Shown: one piece after another, positions 31,063 through 38,932 of the stretch
Numbering within the stretch: position 1 is the stretch's first letter
How the letters are laid out: each line of letters opens with the position of its first letter
DNA from: VAXT01 sp963728535
GTDB taxonomy: Bacteria > Actinomycetota > Thermoleophilia > Gaiellales > Gaiellaceae
Assembly (NCBI GenBank): GCA_963728535.1
Contig: CAVSKK010000001.1
Location: forward strand, 620,001-684,000
Length of the DNA stretch: 64,000 bases
Direction of reading: 5' to 3'
Position numbers and translations under genes: made by a program
Notes under the pieces: generated by a model
The model's input: the letters and a program-made list of their open reading frames with translations, nothing else
Told to the model about the DNA's origin: nothing
Databases searched by the model: none

Positions 31063-32145
31063 GTGAAGCGGATAGCCGTCCTCGGCGCGACCGGCTCGAT
31101 CGGGCGCCAGGCTCTCGAGATCGTCGACGCCCACCCGGCCCTCGAGGTGTGCGCGCTCGCCTCGGGGTCGAACGAGCTCGACGCGCTGGCGGCAGAGCGT
31201 GGGGTCGAGCACACGCAGGTGGGCGGAGACCTCGCCGCGCTCCTGGACAAGGCGGAGCCGGACGTCGTCCTGAACGCGGTCGTCGGGTTCGCGGGGCTCC
31301 CGGCGACGATCTGGGCGCTGGAGCGAGGCATCACGCTCGCTCTCGCGAACAAGGAGAGCCTCGTCGCCGCGGGCGACCTCGCGCTTGGTGCCAGGGAGCG
31401 GGGAGGAGGACTGCTCCTGCCGGTCGACAGCGAGCATTCGGCCCTCTTCCAGTGCCTCGAAGGCCGGGCGGCCGAGACCGTCGGCTCGATCGTGCTGACA
31501 GCCTCAGGCGGCCCCTTCCGCGGCCGCACGCGGGCCGAGCTCCAGGCCGTCACACGCGCGGATGCGCTTGCGCACCCGACCTGGCGCATGGGCCCGAAGA
31601 TCACCGTCGACTCGGCGACCCTCGCCAACAAGGGTCTCGAGCTGATCGAGGCCCACTTCCTGTTCGACCTGCCCTACGAGCAAATCGAGGTCGTCGTCCA
31701 TCCGACCTCGGTCGTCCACGCGATCGTCCGGCTGAGGGACGGCTCTGCGCTCGCCCATCTCGGGTATCCCGACATGCGCGTGCCGATCTCGTTCGCCCTC
31801 ACCTATCCCGAGCGCGCAGCCACTCCGGTCGAGCCACTCGATTTCGCCGAGGGACTGTCCCTCGAGTTCGAGCCGCCGGACCTCGACACGTTTCCGCTGC
31901 TCGCCCTGGCGCGCCAAGCCGGGGAGTCCGGAGGCACCTACCCGTGCGCCTACAACGCGGCGAACGAAGTGGCCGTGCAGGCGTTTCTGGCCGGGCGGAT
32001 CCCGTTCCTCGGGCTGGCCGGCGTCGTCGAAGAGACCCTCGCTAGGGTGGACGGGGCACCGGCCGGAGATCTCGACGAGCTCGTGGAGGCCGATTCTGCG
32101 GCCCGCCGGCTGGCTGAGCGCTCAGCGGGAGCGCTCGTCACGTGA
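31063..32145 (+). CDS. dxr: 1-deoxy-D-xylulose 5-phosphate reductoisomerase
   Basis: 360 residues. N-terminal NADPH site L-G-A-T-G-S-I-G-R-Q, then A-L-A-N-K-E-S-L-V (substrate loop), P-V-D-S-E-H-S-A-L-F-Q (metal ligands Asp and Glu), L-T-A-S-G-G-P-F-R and N-K-G-L-E-L-I-E-A-H. It makes methylerythritol phosphate, the first committed step of the MEP isoprenoid pathway, feeding UppS. Start GTG 31063 fits the promoter spacing. It overlaps rseP by GTGA. Confidence 0.96.
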   Translation: MKRIAVLGATGSIGRQALEIVDAHPALEVCALASGSNELDALAAERGVEHTQVGGDLAALLDKAEPDVVLNAVVGFAGLPATIWALERGITLALANKESLVAAGDLALGARERGGGLLLPVDSEHSALFQCLEGRAAETVGSIVLTASGGPFRGRTRAELQAVTRADALAHPTWRMGPKITVDSATLANKGLELIEAHFLFDLPYEQIEVVVHPTSVVHAIVRLRDGSALAHLGYPDMRVPISFALTYPERAATPVEPLDFAEGLSLEFEPPDLDTFPLLALARQAGESGGTYPCAYNAANEVAVQAFLAGRIPFLGLAGVVEETLARVDGAPAGDLDELVEADSAARRLAERSAGALVT

Positions 32146-33344
32146 ACATCTTTGTCGCGATCGTGGGGCTCGGCTTCCTCGTTCTCATTCACGAAGCGGG
32201 CCACTTCTACACGGCCCGCGCCGTCGGCATGACGCCACGCCGCTTCTACATCGGCTTCCCACCACCTCTTGTCCGCGTGCGGCGCAAGGGGATCGAATAT
32301 GGAATCGGAGCGATCCCGCTCGGGGGCTACGTGAAGATCCCGGGCATGCATCGTCCGGCCCCGGCCGATCTGGACAACTACCTCGGGCCTGCGCTCGCTG
32401 AGGCTCCACGCCTGCTCGCTCCGCTGGAGCACTTCAAGCGCCGCCTCGCAAAGGGCGACATGGACGGCGCACGAGAGCTGCTGCCGGAGTTGGAGCGCGC
32501 ACTCGAGGAGGCATCGCTCAGCCCGCAAGCAGCCAAGCTGGCGAAGAAGGGCCTCAACGAGCTGAAGGATGGCCTCGGCTCGGACGCTTACTGGCGCCAG
32601 AGGACCTGGAAGAAGGTGAGTGTCATCTTCGCCGGGCCTGGGACGAACTTTCTGTTCGCGATCATCCTCTTCACCGCTCTCTTCATGGTTGGGAGCGGCG
32701 GCTACCGTCTCGGTTTCTCGTTGGAGACGTCGGATCCCATCGTCCACGAGGTCCGAGCCGACCGTCCGGCCGCCGAGATGGGTCTGCAGGCGGGCGACAG
32801 GATCGTGAAAGTGAACGGCGTGGCGGTCAAGCAGGCCGAAGACATTCCGCCGCTCATCCAGCGCTCCCGCGGCGGTCCGATCACGATGACGGTTCGCCGC
32901 GACGGACAGGTTGTCGTGCTCGGGCCTGCTCGGCCGCGGGCCGAGCCCACGCTCGCCTTGCCGACCGCTGCGTGGAACGCCGTTCGTTTGACCGGTGTGA
33001 TCACGAAGGAGATCGGTGCGTCGCTCACCCGTCTCGTCCAGGGCGAGCGCAAGGAGGTGTCGAGCCCCGTGGGAATCGTGGAAGGCTCGTCTGAAGCGCT
33101 CGATCAGGGCGCCCAGACCTACTTCTGGGTGCTCGGGCTCCTCAGCCTTTCGCTCGCGCTGCTGAACCTGCTTCCCCTGCTTCCGCTCGACGGCGGTCAC
33201 ATCGCGTTCTCGATCATCGAGGGAGTCCGCGGCCGCGCGGTCGGCCGGGAGGTCTACGAGCGTGTGTCGGCCGTGGGGATTGCGCTCGTGCTCTTGCTCT
33301 TCTTCATCGGGCTCTCGAACGACATCGGCAATCTGGGGAACTGA
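32142..33344 (+). CDS. rseP: RIP-type membrane metalloprotease (RseP/site-2 protease)
   Basis: 400 residues. H17-E18-x-x-H21 in L-I-H-E-A-G-H-F is the zinc site in the first helix; the third ligand lies in N-L-L-P-L-L-P-L-D-G-G-H near the C-terminus. A PDZ domain lies around residues 190-270 (A-D-R-P-A-A-E-M-G-L-Q-A-G-D-R-I). Between the first helix and F-A-G-P-G-T-N-F-L is an unusual helical, charged insert (about residues 65-150). The family releases membrane-tethered anti-sigma factors and clears signal peptides. TGATG overlap with ispG. Confidence 0.94.
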   Translation: MNIFVAIVGLGFLVLIHEAGHFYTARAVGMTPRRFYIGFPPPLVRVRRKGIEYGIGAIPLGGYVKIPGMHRPAPADLDNYLGPALAEAPRLLAPLEHFKRRLAKGDMDGARELLPELERALEEASLSPQAAKLAKKGLNELKDGLGSDAYWRQRTWKKVSVIFAGPGTNFLFAIILFTALFMVGSGGYRLGFSLETSDPIVHEVRADRPAAEMGLQAGDRIVKVNGVAVKQAEDIPPLIQRSRGGPITMTVRRDGQVVVLGPARPRAEPTLALPTAAWNAVRLTGVITKEIGASLTRLVQGERKEVSSPVGIVEGSSEALDQGAQTYFWVLGLLSLSLALLNLLPLLPLDGGHIAFSIIEGVRGRAVGREVYERVSAVGIALVLLLFFIGLSNDIGNLGN

Positions 33345-34477
33345 TGGCCAGCGAACGGTCAATCAGGGTCGGAAACGTCGAGATCGGCGGCGGCGCCCCC
33401 GTCGTCATCCAGTCGATGACTCTCACTCCGACGCACGACGTGCCGGCGACGACCGCGCAGATCGCAGCCCTCGTCTCTGCGGGCTGCGAGGTGGTTCGCT
33501 GCGCGGTGCCGAAGATCGAGGACGCCGAGGCGCTGCGGAAGATCGTCCGTTTGTCGCCGATCCCGGTGATCGCGGACATCCACTTCAACGCGAGCCTCGC
33601 CCTGCGCGCGATCGACGCGGGGGTCGCCGCGGTGCGGATCAACCCCGGCAACATCGGCGGCCCCGACAAGGTCGAGCAGGTGGTCGAGGCGGCACGCGGA
33701 GCGGGAATTCCGATGCGGATCGGCGCGAACTCCGGCTCGCTTCCGAAGCACCTGCACGAGCTGGCTCAGCAAGACCAGGCGGAGGCGCTCGTCGCCGCTG
33801 CGCTCGAGGAAGTGGAGCTCCTGGAGAGCCTCGACTTTCACGACTTCAAGATCTCGGTCAAGTCGACGCACGTGCCGACGATGATCCGTGCTTATCGGCT
33901 CCTCTCCGAGCGCGTTCCGTACCCGCTCCACCTCGGGGTCACGGAGGCGGGGACCGCGTTCGCGGGGTCGATCAAGAGCGCGATCGGCATCGGCGCGCTG
34001 CTCGCAGACGGGATCGGCGACACGTTGCGCGTCTCCCTGACGGCGGATCCCGTGAAGGAGATCGAAGTCGCCTGGGAGATCCTCAAGGCGCTCGGCCTCC
34101 GTGAGCGAGGGCCGATCATGATCGCCTGTCCGTCCTGCGGCCGCGACAACGTCGGCGTCGAGAACCTCGCGGTCGAGGTCGAAGGCCGGCTGAAGACCTA
34201 TCCGCAGGCCTTCGAGGTCGCCGTCATGGGTTGCGCGGTCAACGGCCCGGGCGAGGCGGGCGACGCCGACTTCGGCATCGCCGGCGGGCGCGACGTCGGG
34301 TTCATTTACGCGCACGGCCGCGTGCTGAAGAAGGTCTCGTCGGAGACTCTCGTCGACGAGCTCTTCCGCGAGATCGACGGCTGGATCGCGGAGGGCATGC
34401 GCCGGCCGAAGCGCCTGAAGATGGCGAAGCCCGCAGCGCTTGCGATGGCCGAGGCTTCCGAGATTCCCTTGGACTAG
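33344..34477 (+). CDS. ispG: 4-hydroxy-3-methylbut-2-en-1-yl diphosphate synthase (IspG/GcpE)
   Basis: 377 residues. TIM-barrel part: V-I-Q-S-M-T-L-T-P-T-H-D-V, A-D-I-H-F-N, R-I-N-P-G-N-I-G-G and R-I-G-A-N-S-G-S-L. The C-terminal iron-sulfur domain has C-P-S-C-G-R-D and M-G-C-A-V-N-G-P-G-E-A, giving the three 4Fe-4S cysteines. It performs the penultimate MEP-pathway step. ATG 33344 shares a base with the rseP stop. Confidence 0.97.
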   Translation: MASERSIRVGNVEIGGGAPVVIQSMTLTPTHDVPATTAQIAALVSAGCEVVRCAVPKIEDAEALRKIVRLSPIPVIADIHFNASLALRAIDAGVAAVRINPGNIGGPDKVEQVVEAARGAGIPMRIGANSGSLPKHLHELAQQDQAEALVAAALEEVELLESLDFHDFKISVKSTHVPTMIRAYRLLSERVPYPLHLGVTEAGTAFAGSIKSAIGIGALLADGIGDTLRVSLTADPVKEIEVAWEILKALGLRERGPIMIACPSCGRDNVGVENLAVEVEGRLKTYPQAFEVAVMGCAVNGPGEAGDADFGIAGGRDVGFIYAHGRVLKKVSSETLVDELFREIDGWIAEGMRRPKRLKMAKPAALAMAEASEIPLD

Positions 34478-34488
34478 GGTTCGGGGTA

Positions 34489-36144
34489 GTGCGGCGCGCC
34501 TCCCAGCTCTTCCTTCCGACCCTGCGAGAGGACCCTGCCGACGCCGAGTCCGTCAGCCACAAGCTGCTCGTCCGGGGCGCATTCATCCGCCAGGTGAGCG
34601 TCGGTCTCTGGACCTTTCTCCCGCTCGGCTGGCGCGTTCACGAGAAGGTCGTGCACGTCATCCGGGAGGAGATGGATGCGATCGGAGCGCAGGAGATGCT
34701 GATGCCCGTGCTCACGCCTGCCGAGCTCTGGAAGGCGACCGGGCGCTACGGCATCTCCGAGCTTTTCAAGCTCAACGATCGCAACGACCGCGAGTTCGTC
34801 CTGCCGCTGACGCATGAGGAGACGGTGACCTTTCACGGGCGCGAGATCCAGTCGTACCGCGACCTTCCGCAGATGCTGTACCACTTCCAAACGAAGGACC
34901 GCGACGAGCCGCGTCCTCGTGCAGGCTTGATCCGTGTCCGCGAGTTCATCATGAAGGACTCGTACTCGTTCGACCGCGACGAGGAGGGTCTCGACGCCAG
35001 CTTTCAGCTGCACAAAGGTGCGTACGACAGGATCTTCGAGCGTTGCGAGCTCGAAGTGCATTACGTCGAGGCCGAGTCGGGGATGATGGGCGGGAGCGAG
35101 AGCATGGATTACCTGGCGCCTGCCGAGTCCGGTGAGAACACGCTCGTCACGTGCGAGCGGGGCGACTACGCGGCCGACCTCGAGATCGCACGCGCGGTTC
35201 CCCGTCCGGCCGAGTTCCCAGAGCGGCTCGACTCCCCGGAAACCGTGGAGACTCCCGGCGTGACGACGATCGAGGACGTCGCGCAGCTCCTGGGAATCGA
35301 CCCCGCAGCAACCTCCAAGGCGATGCCGGTGTTTGCCGGCGGCAAGGTCGTGCTCGGCCTCGTCCGCGGAGACGATCGCCTAGACGAGGGCAAGATGACC
35401 GAGGCGCTCGGCGAAGCATTTCGGCCCGCGACCGAGGAGGAGATCCGCGAAGCCTTCGGCGCCGATCCCGGCTCGATCGGCCCGGTCGGGGTATCCGTCG
35501 AGGTCGTCGCCGACGAAGCGCTCCGCGAGGGCCAGTTCGTCGCCGGCGCGAACGAGACGGGGCAGCACCTGCGCGGCGTCGAGTCGGGGCGCGACTTCGA
35601 GCCGCGCTTTGCGAATATCCGTGAGGTGCGTGCAGGCGACACTTGCCCGAATTGCGGAGGGGCGCTGCGGCTTCAGACAGCGATCGAAGTCGGTCACATC
35701 TTCAAGCTCGGGACGGACTACAGCGAGCCGCTCGGGGCGAGCTTCCTCGACGAAGACGGCACGGAGAAGCCGCTGGTCATGGGCAGCTACGGAATCGGTC
35801 CCGCACGTACGATGGCAGCGATCGTGGAGCAGCACCACGACGAAGACGGCATCATGTGGCCCTCTGCGGTGGCGCCCTACGACGTGCATCTGATCGCATT
35901 GCCCGGGCTCGAGGAGCAGGCGGCCGAGGTCGCCGCGACTCTCGAGACGGCGGGCGACGACGTGCTTCTGGACGATCGAGACCGGCGCGCGGGGGAGAAG
36001 TTCGCCGACGCCGACCTGATCGGGCTGCCCGTGCGCGTCACCGTCGGCAAGAAGACGCTCGACGACGGCGCCGTCGACGTGCGCTCTCGTCGGACCGGAG
36101 AGGAAAGCCGCGTTGCGATCGCCGAGCTGGAGAGCCTGCGCTGA
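34489..36144 (+). CDS. proS: Prolyl-tRNA synthetase, bacterial type
   Basis: 551 residues from GTG 34489. Class II motifs: L-P-L-G-W-R-V (motif 1 area), P-L-T-H-E-E-T and R-A-G-L-I-R-V-R-E-F-I-M-K-D (motif 2), and G-S-Y-G-I-G-P-A-R-T (motif 3). An INS/YbaK-like editing insertion lies at about residues 220-385. The anticodon domain ends the protein. TAGGGT stands 8 nt before the GTG, a possible extra promoter. The tRNA-Pro(GGG) gene lies 0.7 kb downstream. Confidence 0.97.
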   Translation: MRRASQLFLPTLREDPADAESVSHKLLVRGAFIRQVSVGLWTFLPLGWRVHEKVVHVIREEMDAIGAQEMLMPVLTPAELWKATGRYGISELFKLNDRNDREFVLPLTHEETVTFHGREIQSYRDLPQMLYHFQTKDRDEPRPRAGLIRVREFIMKDSYSFDRDEEGLDASFQLHKGAYDRIFERCELEVHYVEAESGMMGGSESMDYLAPAESGENTLVTCERGDYAADLEIARAVPRPAEFPERLDSPETVETPGVTTIEDVAQLLGIDPAATSKAMPVFAGGKVVLGLVRGDDRLDEGKMTEALGEAFRPATEEEIREAFGADPGSIGPVGVSVEVVADEALREGQFVAGANETGQHLRGVESGRDFEPRFANIREVRAGDTCPNCGGALRLQTAIEVGHIFKLGTDYSEPLGASFLDEDGTEKPLVMGSYGIGPARTMAAIVEQHHDEDGIMWPSAVAPYDVHLIALPGLEEQAAEVAATLETAGDDVLLDDRDRRAGEKFADADLIGLPVRVTVGKKTLDDGAVDVRSRRTGEESRVAIAELESLR

Positions 36145-36449
36145 TGGCCCGCCGGCGCCGCTTCAGCGACGATCCGTTCGGAGAGACCCTCGAGCGGCTG
36201 ATGACCGAAAGCGGGGCGACGTACCGAGCGCTCGCCTCGAAGACGAAGCTCTCGGCCGGGTACCTCAATCACCTGGTGCACGGAAACCGGCCCGTGCCGT
36301 CGAACGAGATCGTCCGCGCACTTGCGTCAGCCCTCGACGTCGAGCCGGAGCATTTCCGCGAGTACCGCCTCCGCGTGATCACGGAACGGCTCGAGGAGAT
36401 GCCGGCGCTCATCGATCGGCTGTACAAGCGCCTCGGCGAAGGGCGCTAG
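36144..36449 (+). CDS. Helix-turn-helix (XRE-type) protein
   Basis: 101 residues. A Cro/C1-type HTH spans about residues 12-65: F-G-E-T-L-E-R-L-M-T-E-S-G, Y-R-A-L-A-S-K-T-K-L-S-A-G-Y-L-N-H-L-V-H-G and P-S-N-E-I-V-R-A-L-A-S-A-L. A short helical tail follows. It lacks a ligand domain, so it may be a simple DNA-binding regulator. The ATG shares a base with the proS stop (TGATG), making it the last gene of the operon. Confidence 0.85.
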   Translation: MARRRRFSDDPFGETLERLMTESGATYRALASKTKLSAGYLNHLVHGNRPVPSNEIVRALASALDVEPEHFREYRLRVITERLEEMPALIDRLYKRLGEGR

Positions 36450-36455
36450 GGCCCG

Positions 36456-36773
36456 CTAGTCCTCGACGGCGTCCTCGGCCTGCTCGGCGAGCTCGACGAT
36501 GTCGCCGTCCTTGAAGAGGATCTTCTCCAGTGCGACGTGCCACTTCTCCTTGCGGCGGATGAGGAACGCGAGGTCCATCGAGAAATGGAGGAACTCCTCG
36601 CGCTGTGCGTGCTCCATGATCCGGCGGGCCTCGTCGTTCGTCTCCACGGACATGCGCTGCTCGTACCAGCCGATCGCCTCCGCTTCCTCCTGAAGCGAGG
36701 CAATGACGCGGGCGAAGGTGCGCGTCTCGTTACTGAGATCCTCGGGCGGCTCGTGATACTGGTCGGTCGGCAT
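36456..36773 (-). CDS. Encapsulated-ferritin-like (EncFtn) protein without an encapsulin neighbour
   Basis: 105 residues, two long helices, the EncFtn length. E30 and E32 with W36-Y37 (E-E-A-E-A-I-G-W-Y) and E60-x-x-H63 (R-E-E-F-L-H) match the ferroxidase residues of Rhodospirillum EncFtn in identity and spacing. Such proteins form annular decamers that oxidise iron inside encapsulin shells. No encapsulin gene lies nearby, and the C-terminus (A-E-Q-A-E-D-A-V-E-D) shows no cargo peptide of the L-T-x-G-S-L-R type. ATG 36773 was chosen because homology begins there. Convergent with the XRE gene. Confidence 0.78.
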   Translation of the reverse strand: MPTDQYHEPPEDLSNETRTFARVIASLQEEAEAIGWYEQRMSVETNDEARRIMEHAQREEFLHFSMDLAFLIRRKEKWHVALEKILFKDGDIVELAEQAEDAVED

Positions 36774-36844
36774 CGCGGAACCATGCCAGACGCCGCCGCG
36801 AGCGGGCACGGCTCCATCACGCGGGCGCTAGTCTTGTCCTCCGA

Positions 36845-36919
36845 CGGGGCGTGGCGCAGCCTGGTTAGCGCGCTTGTCTGGGGGACAAGAGGTCCCCGGT
36901 TCAAATCCGGGCGCCCCGA
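36845..36919 (+). tRNA. tRNA-Pro, anticodon GGG
   Basis: Acceptor stem CGGGGCG (36845-36851) pairs with CGCCCCG (36912-36918), discriminator A 36919. The anticodon arm CTTGT-CTGGGGG-ACAAG places GGG at positions 34-36. The T arm is CCCGG-TTCAAAT-CCGGG. No CCA is encoded. Downstream sequence is the start of an accessory stretch. Confidence 0.95.
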
Positions 36920-37142
36920 CTGGAATCCGCCTGGAGCTGTGGCCCGACAGTGGCCTAAACGTCAACCTTCAGTTGCCTTCCACGTCAACGTGGAGGCTCG
37001 CCGCCGCGGTCTGAAATACTTCTCGTCTTCGCTGGTGTCCCGTCTCTCGGCTGGGGGCGAAGGCGGCCGCTAGAGCCTATCCCGGAAACTGGGCCGACTG
37101 GCTGCGAGTTCGAGCGTGGAGGGAGGAATGCCCGGTGCGCGG
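36920..37142. other. Gene-free stretch after tRNA-Pro
   Basis: 223 bp with no convincing gene. It contains GTGGCCCGACAGTGGCC near 36939-36955, a short hairpin CCACGTCAACGTGG (36979-36992) and GAGCCTATCCCGGAAACTGG (37074-37093), which looks like the end of an IS5/IS427-like element, but no transposase is present. No copy of the tRNA 3' end was found that would mark a second attachment site. Confidence 0.4.
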
Positions 37143-37880
37143 CTAGGCGCGGGCGTGCTCTATGCGGTAAAGGCGCACGGGCCGGTCGAGGCCCTTGAGG
37201 AGGTGTTCGCCTACATCGACGAAACGGAGTTTCCCGGCCAGATCGTCCTCCTCGTCCGAAACGAGGTTGTATGTCACGTGCGAGCAGAGAATCTCGCCGC
37301 CTGCCGCGAGAGCACAGATTCGGGCGGCGCGGTGGACACTCACGCCAAACTCGCGCTCACCCACCGACTCAGAGGCGCCGGTGTGGATGCCGATGCGGAC
37401 TTTTCCGGGCCATTCCTCAGCCTCCAGCGCGAGTCGTGCCTTCTCAGCGGCTTGGACAGCTTCTCGGGCGGTAGGAAATCGCGCGAAGATTGAGTCCCCC
37501 TGGGAATCGATCACGCGCCCTCCGAAATGAACCACGGCAGAGCGGACCAGTCGTTCGTGGTGAGTAAGCAGAGATGGGTACCCGGATCCGTGTTGCTTCA
37601 ATAGCGCCGTTGAGTCCACGACGTCGGTGAAGAGGAAAGTTGGCGTGCCTCTCTGAGATGGTTCTCCGCGCCGGCGCCTCCGATACGCAATCGCTTCAAG
37701 AGCAAGCACACCGACGGCGACGAAGACGACGTCGAGGAGCGAGGCGAGGAAGTTGTTGTTTGGCGAGATGATCCGGGTAGTGACGGTCGCGAGCCCAATC
37801 GCAGCGGCGATGACTGCGATGTAGATCCCTGTCGAGGCGCGCACAGTCCGGAGTGTCGTTGGCCGACAGACCCAGAACAA
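37143..37880 (-). CDS. Membrane-anchored class III nucleotide cyclase homologue
   Basis: 245 residues from TTG 37880. Two membrane helices (about 19-36 and 46-66) lead into a cyclase homology domain. Metal aspartates D86 (F-L-F-T-D-V-V-D-S-T) and D129 (Q-G-D-S) are present. The adenine-specifying Lys region reads I-D-S-Q-G-D instead of V-K-T-x-G-D, and the transition-state Asn is H183 in V-H-R-A-A-R. The V-H-R-A-A-R form is common in actinobacterial cyclase-like regulators. It may make cAMP slowly or only bind nucleotide. No gene partner is evident. Confidence 0.82.
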   Translation of the reverse strand: MFWVCRPTTLRTVRASTGIYIAVIAAAIGLATVTTRIISPNNNFLASLLDVVFVAVGVLALEAIAYRRRRRGEPSQRGTPTFLFTDVVDSTALLKQHGSGYPSLLTHHERLVRSAVVHFGGRVIDSQGDSIFARFPTAREAVQAAEKARLALEAEEWPGKVRIGIHTGASESVGEREFGVSVHRAARICALAAGGEILCSHVTYNLVSDEEDDLAGKLRFVDVGEHLLKGLDRPVRLYRIEHARA

Positions 37881-38023
37881 GTTGATGTCGAGCGCGGCGA
37901 ATCCGAGCTAGATTCCTCGCTTGCCGTGCAGCGCGCTGGTTAACCCAATTCTTACTCGTTTTTGGCCCCAGGGCTCGACGCCAGAGTGCTAATGCATGGC
38001 TACGGCTAACGGCGATCTTCAGA

Positions 38024-38368
38024 TCAGGGGACGAACCTCAGGGTGTAGTCGTCAGCGGTTGTGTCCAGCTCCCGCATGCCGACCTCGCGCGAGTCCGTGC
38101 TGGAGGTGTTCGCGCACCAGTCGAAGGCCCTCGGTGGAACGGTCTCGGTGAACGGACCAGTCCACTCCGCGCCGTCGGCTGCCTGGGCGTAGTAGTACCA
38201 GGACGCTTGCAGACCGCCGACGCTGCCCCCGTAGGCGACCTTCTCCTCGCCGGGCTCCATCACCCACCAGCCGGCCTTCTCCCAGTCGCTTCCGTCGGGG
38301 CAGTTCGGGTGGTGCCACTCGAGCATCGCCCAGACCGTCGTCGTGTAGTCGTTCCGGAACTTGAACAA
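38024..38368 (-). CDS. DUF1036-like small protein
   Basis: 114 residues, rich in aromatic residues. F-R-N-D-Y-T-T-T-V-W-A-M-L-E-W, then E-K-A-G-W-W-V-M-E-P-G-E, S-W-Y-Y-Y-A-Q-A and W-T-G-P-F match the layout of DUF1036 (N-x-T-x-x-x-V; G-W-W-x-I-x-P-G; Y-Y-x-Y-A). The function of that domain is unknown. No signal peptide is seen. It is next to a small acidic gene on the same strand (stop of that gene abuts this start). Confidence 0.65.
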   Translation of the reverse strand: MFKFRNDYTTTVWAMLEWHHPNCPDGSDWEKAGWWVMEPGEEKVAYGGSVGGLQASWYYYAQAADGAEWTGPFTETVPPRAFDWCANTSSTDSREVGMRELDTTADDYTLRFVP

Positions 38369-38578
38369 CTAACCGTCTCCTTTCTTGGGGCTGGGCTCGC
38401 GACGTGCGATGCCATCCGAGGATCGTTCTGTCGCGGGCTCGTGGTACCCAGGTGAATGGGCGCTCCCGCCCTCCTCGTCGATCGGCTCGGCGATATCGAA
38501 CGAGGGCACGCCGCGCTCGAAGAGGTCGCTGTCCGCGTCCGTGCGCTTGTCCGCCGAGTGCTCTGTGTCATCCAACAT
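38369..38578 (-). CDS. Small acidic hypothetical protein
   Basis: 69 residues, rich in Asp, Glu, Ser and Pro, probably disordered (F-E-R-G-V-P-S-F-D-I-A-E-P-I-D-E-E-G-G in the middle). ATG 38578 is chosen over an upstream ATG because GGAGGATT lies just before it. It directly precedes the DUF1036-like gene, so the two are likely one transcript. Not recognised. Confidence 0.55.
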   Translation of the reverse strand: MLDDTEHSADKRTDADSDLFERGVPSFDIAEPIDEEGGSAHSPGYHEPATERSSDGIARREPSPKKGDG

Positions 38579-38692
38579 GGAATCCTCCTGCTGTAAATCG
38601 TCGTCTCCGCGAGTCTCCCACCCAGAACGTGGGGTAGTCAACAGGGTGAGCGGTGCAACGCCTGGTCGCGTTTAGCCCTGTTCCTCCATGGA

Positions 38693-38932
38693 GTGACGAG
38701 CATGTCCTCCTCCGGGCCGAGAGAACCACGACTGCGGCTGCTCCCGGTTTCCCCGCAACCAAACGAACAGCCCATGGCAGTTCGTGCAGGATTCGCAGCA
38801 GCATCCGTACTCGGCGTCATCACCACCGCCGGGACGACTCTCTGGCTCGCAGCAGTGGCGGTGCTCGCTGGGCTCGTCATCGCCCTATTCGTTCTCGAAG
38901 CGCGACCGAGGCTACACCGTAAGCAGATCTAG
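38693..38932 (+). CDS. Small single-pass membrane protein
   Basis: 79 residues from GTG 38693 (or 76 from ATG 38702). Basic N-terminus, then hydrophobic A-G-F-A-A-A-S-V-L-G-V and T-L-W-L-A-A-V-A-V-L-A-G-L-V-I-A-L-F-V-L, one or two membrane helices, and a basic tail. Its TAG is immediately followed by the ATG of the glycosyltransferase, suggesting co-transcription. Not recognised; could be spurious. Confidence 0.42.
   Translation: MTSMSSSGPREPRLRLLPVSPQPNEQPMAVRAGFAAASVLGVITTAGTTLWLAAVAVLAGLVIALFVLEARPRLHRKQI

Noticed and set aside
37074..37093. Insertion sequence
   Set aside because: An IS-end-like 20-mer alone, with no transposase, partner inverted repeat or target duplication.
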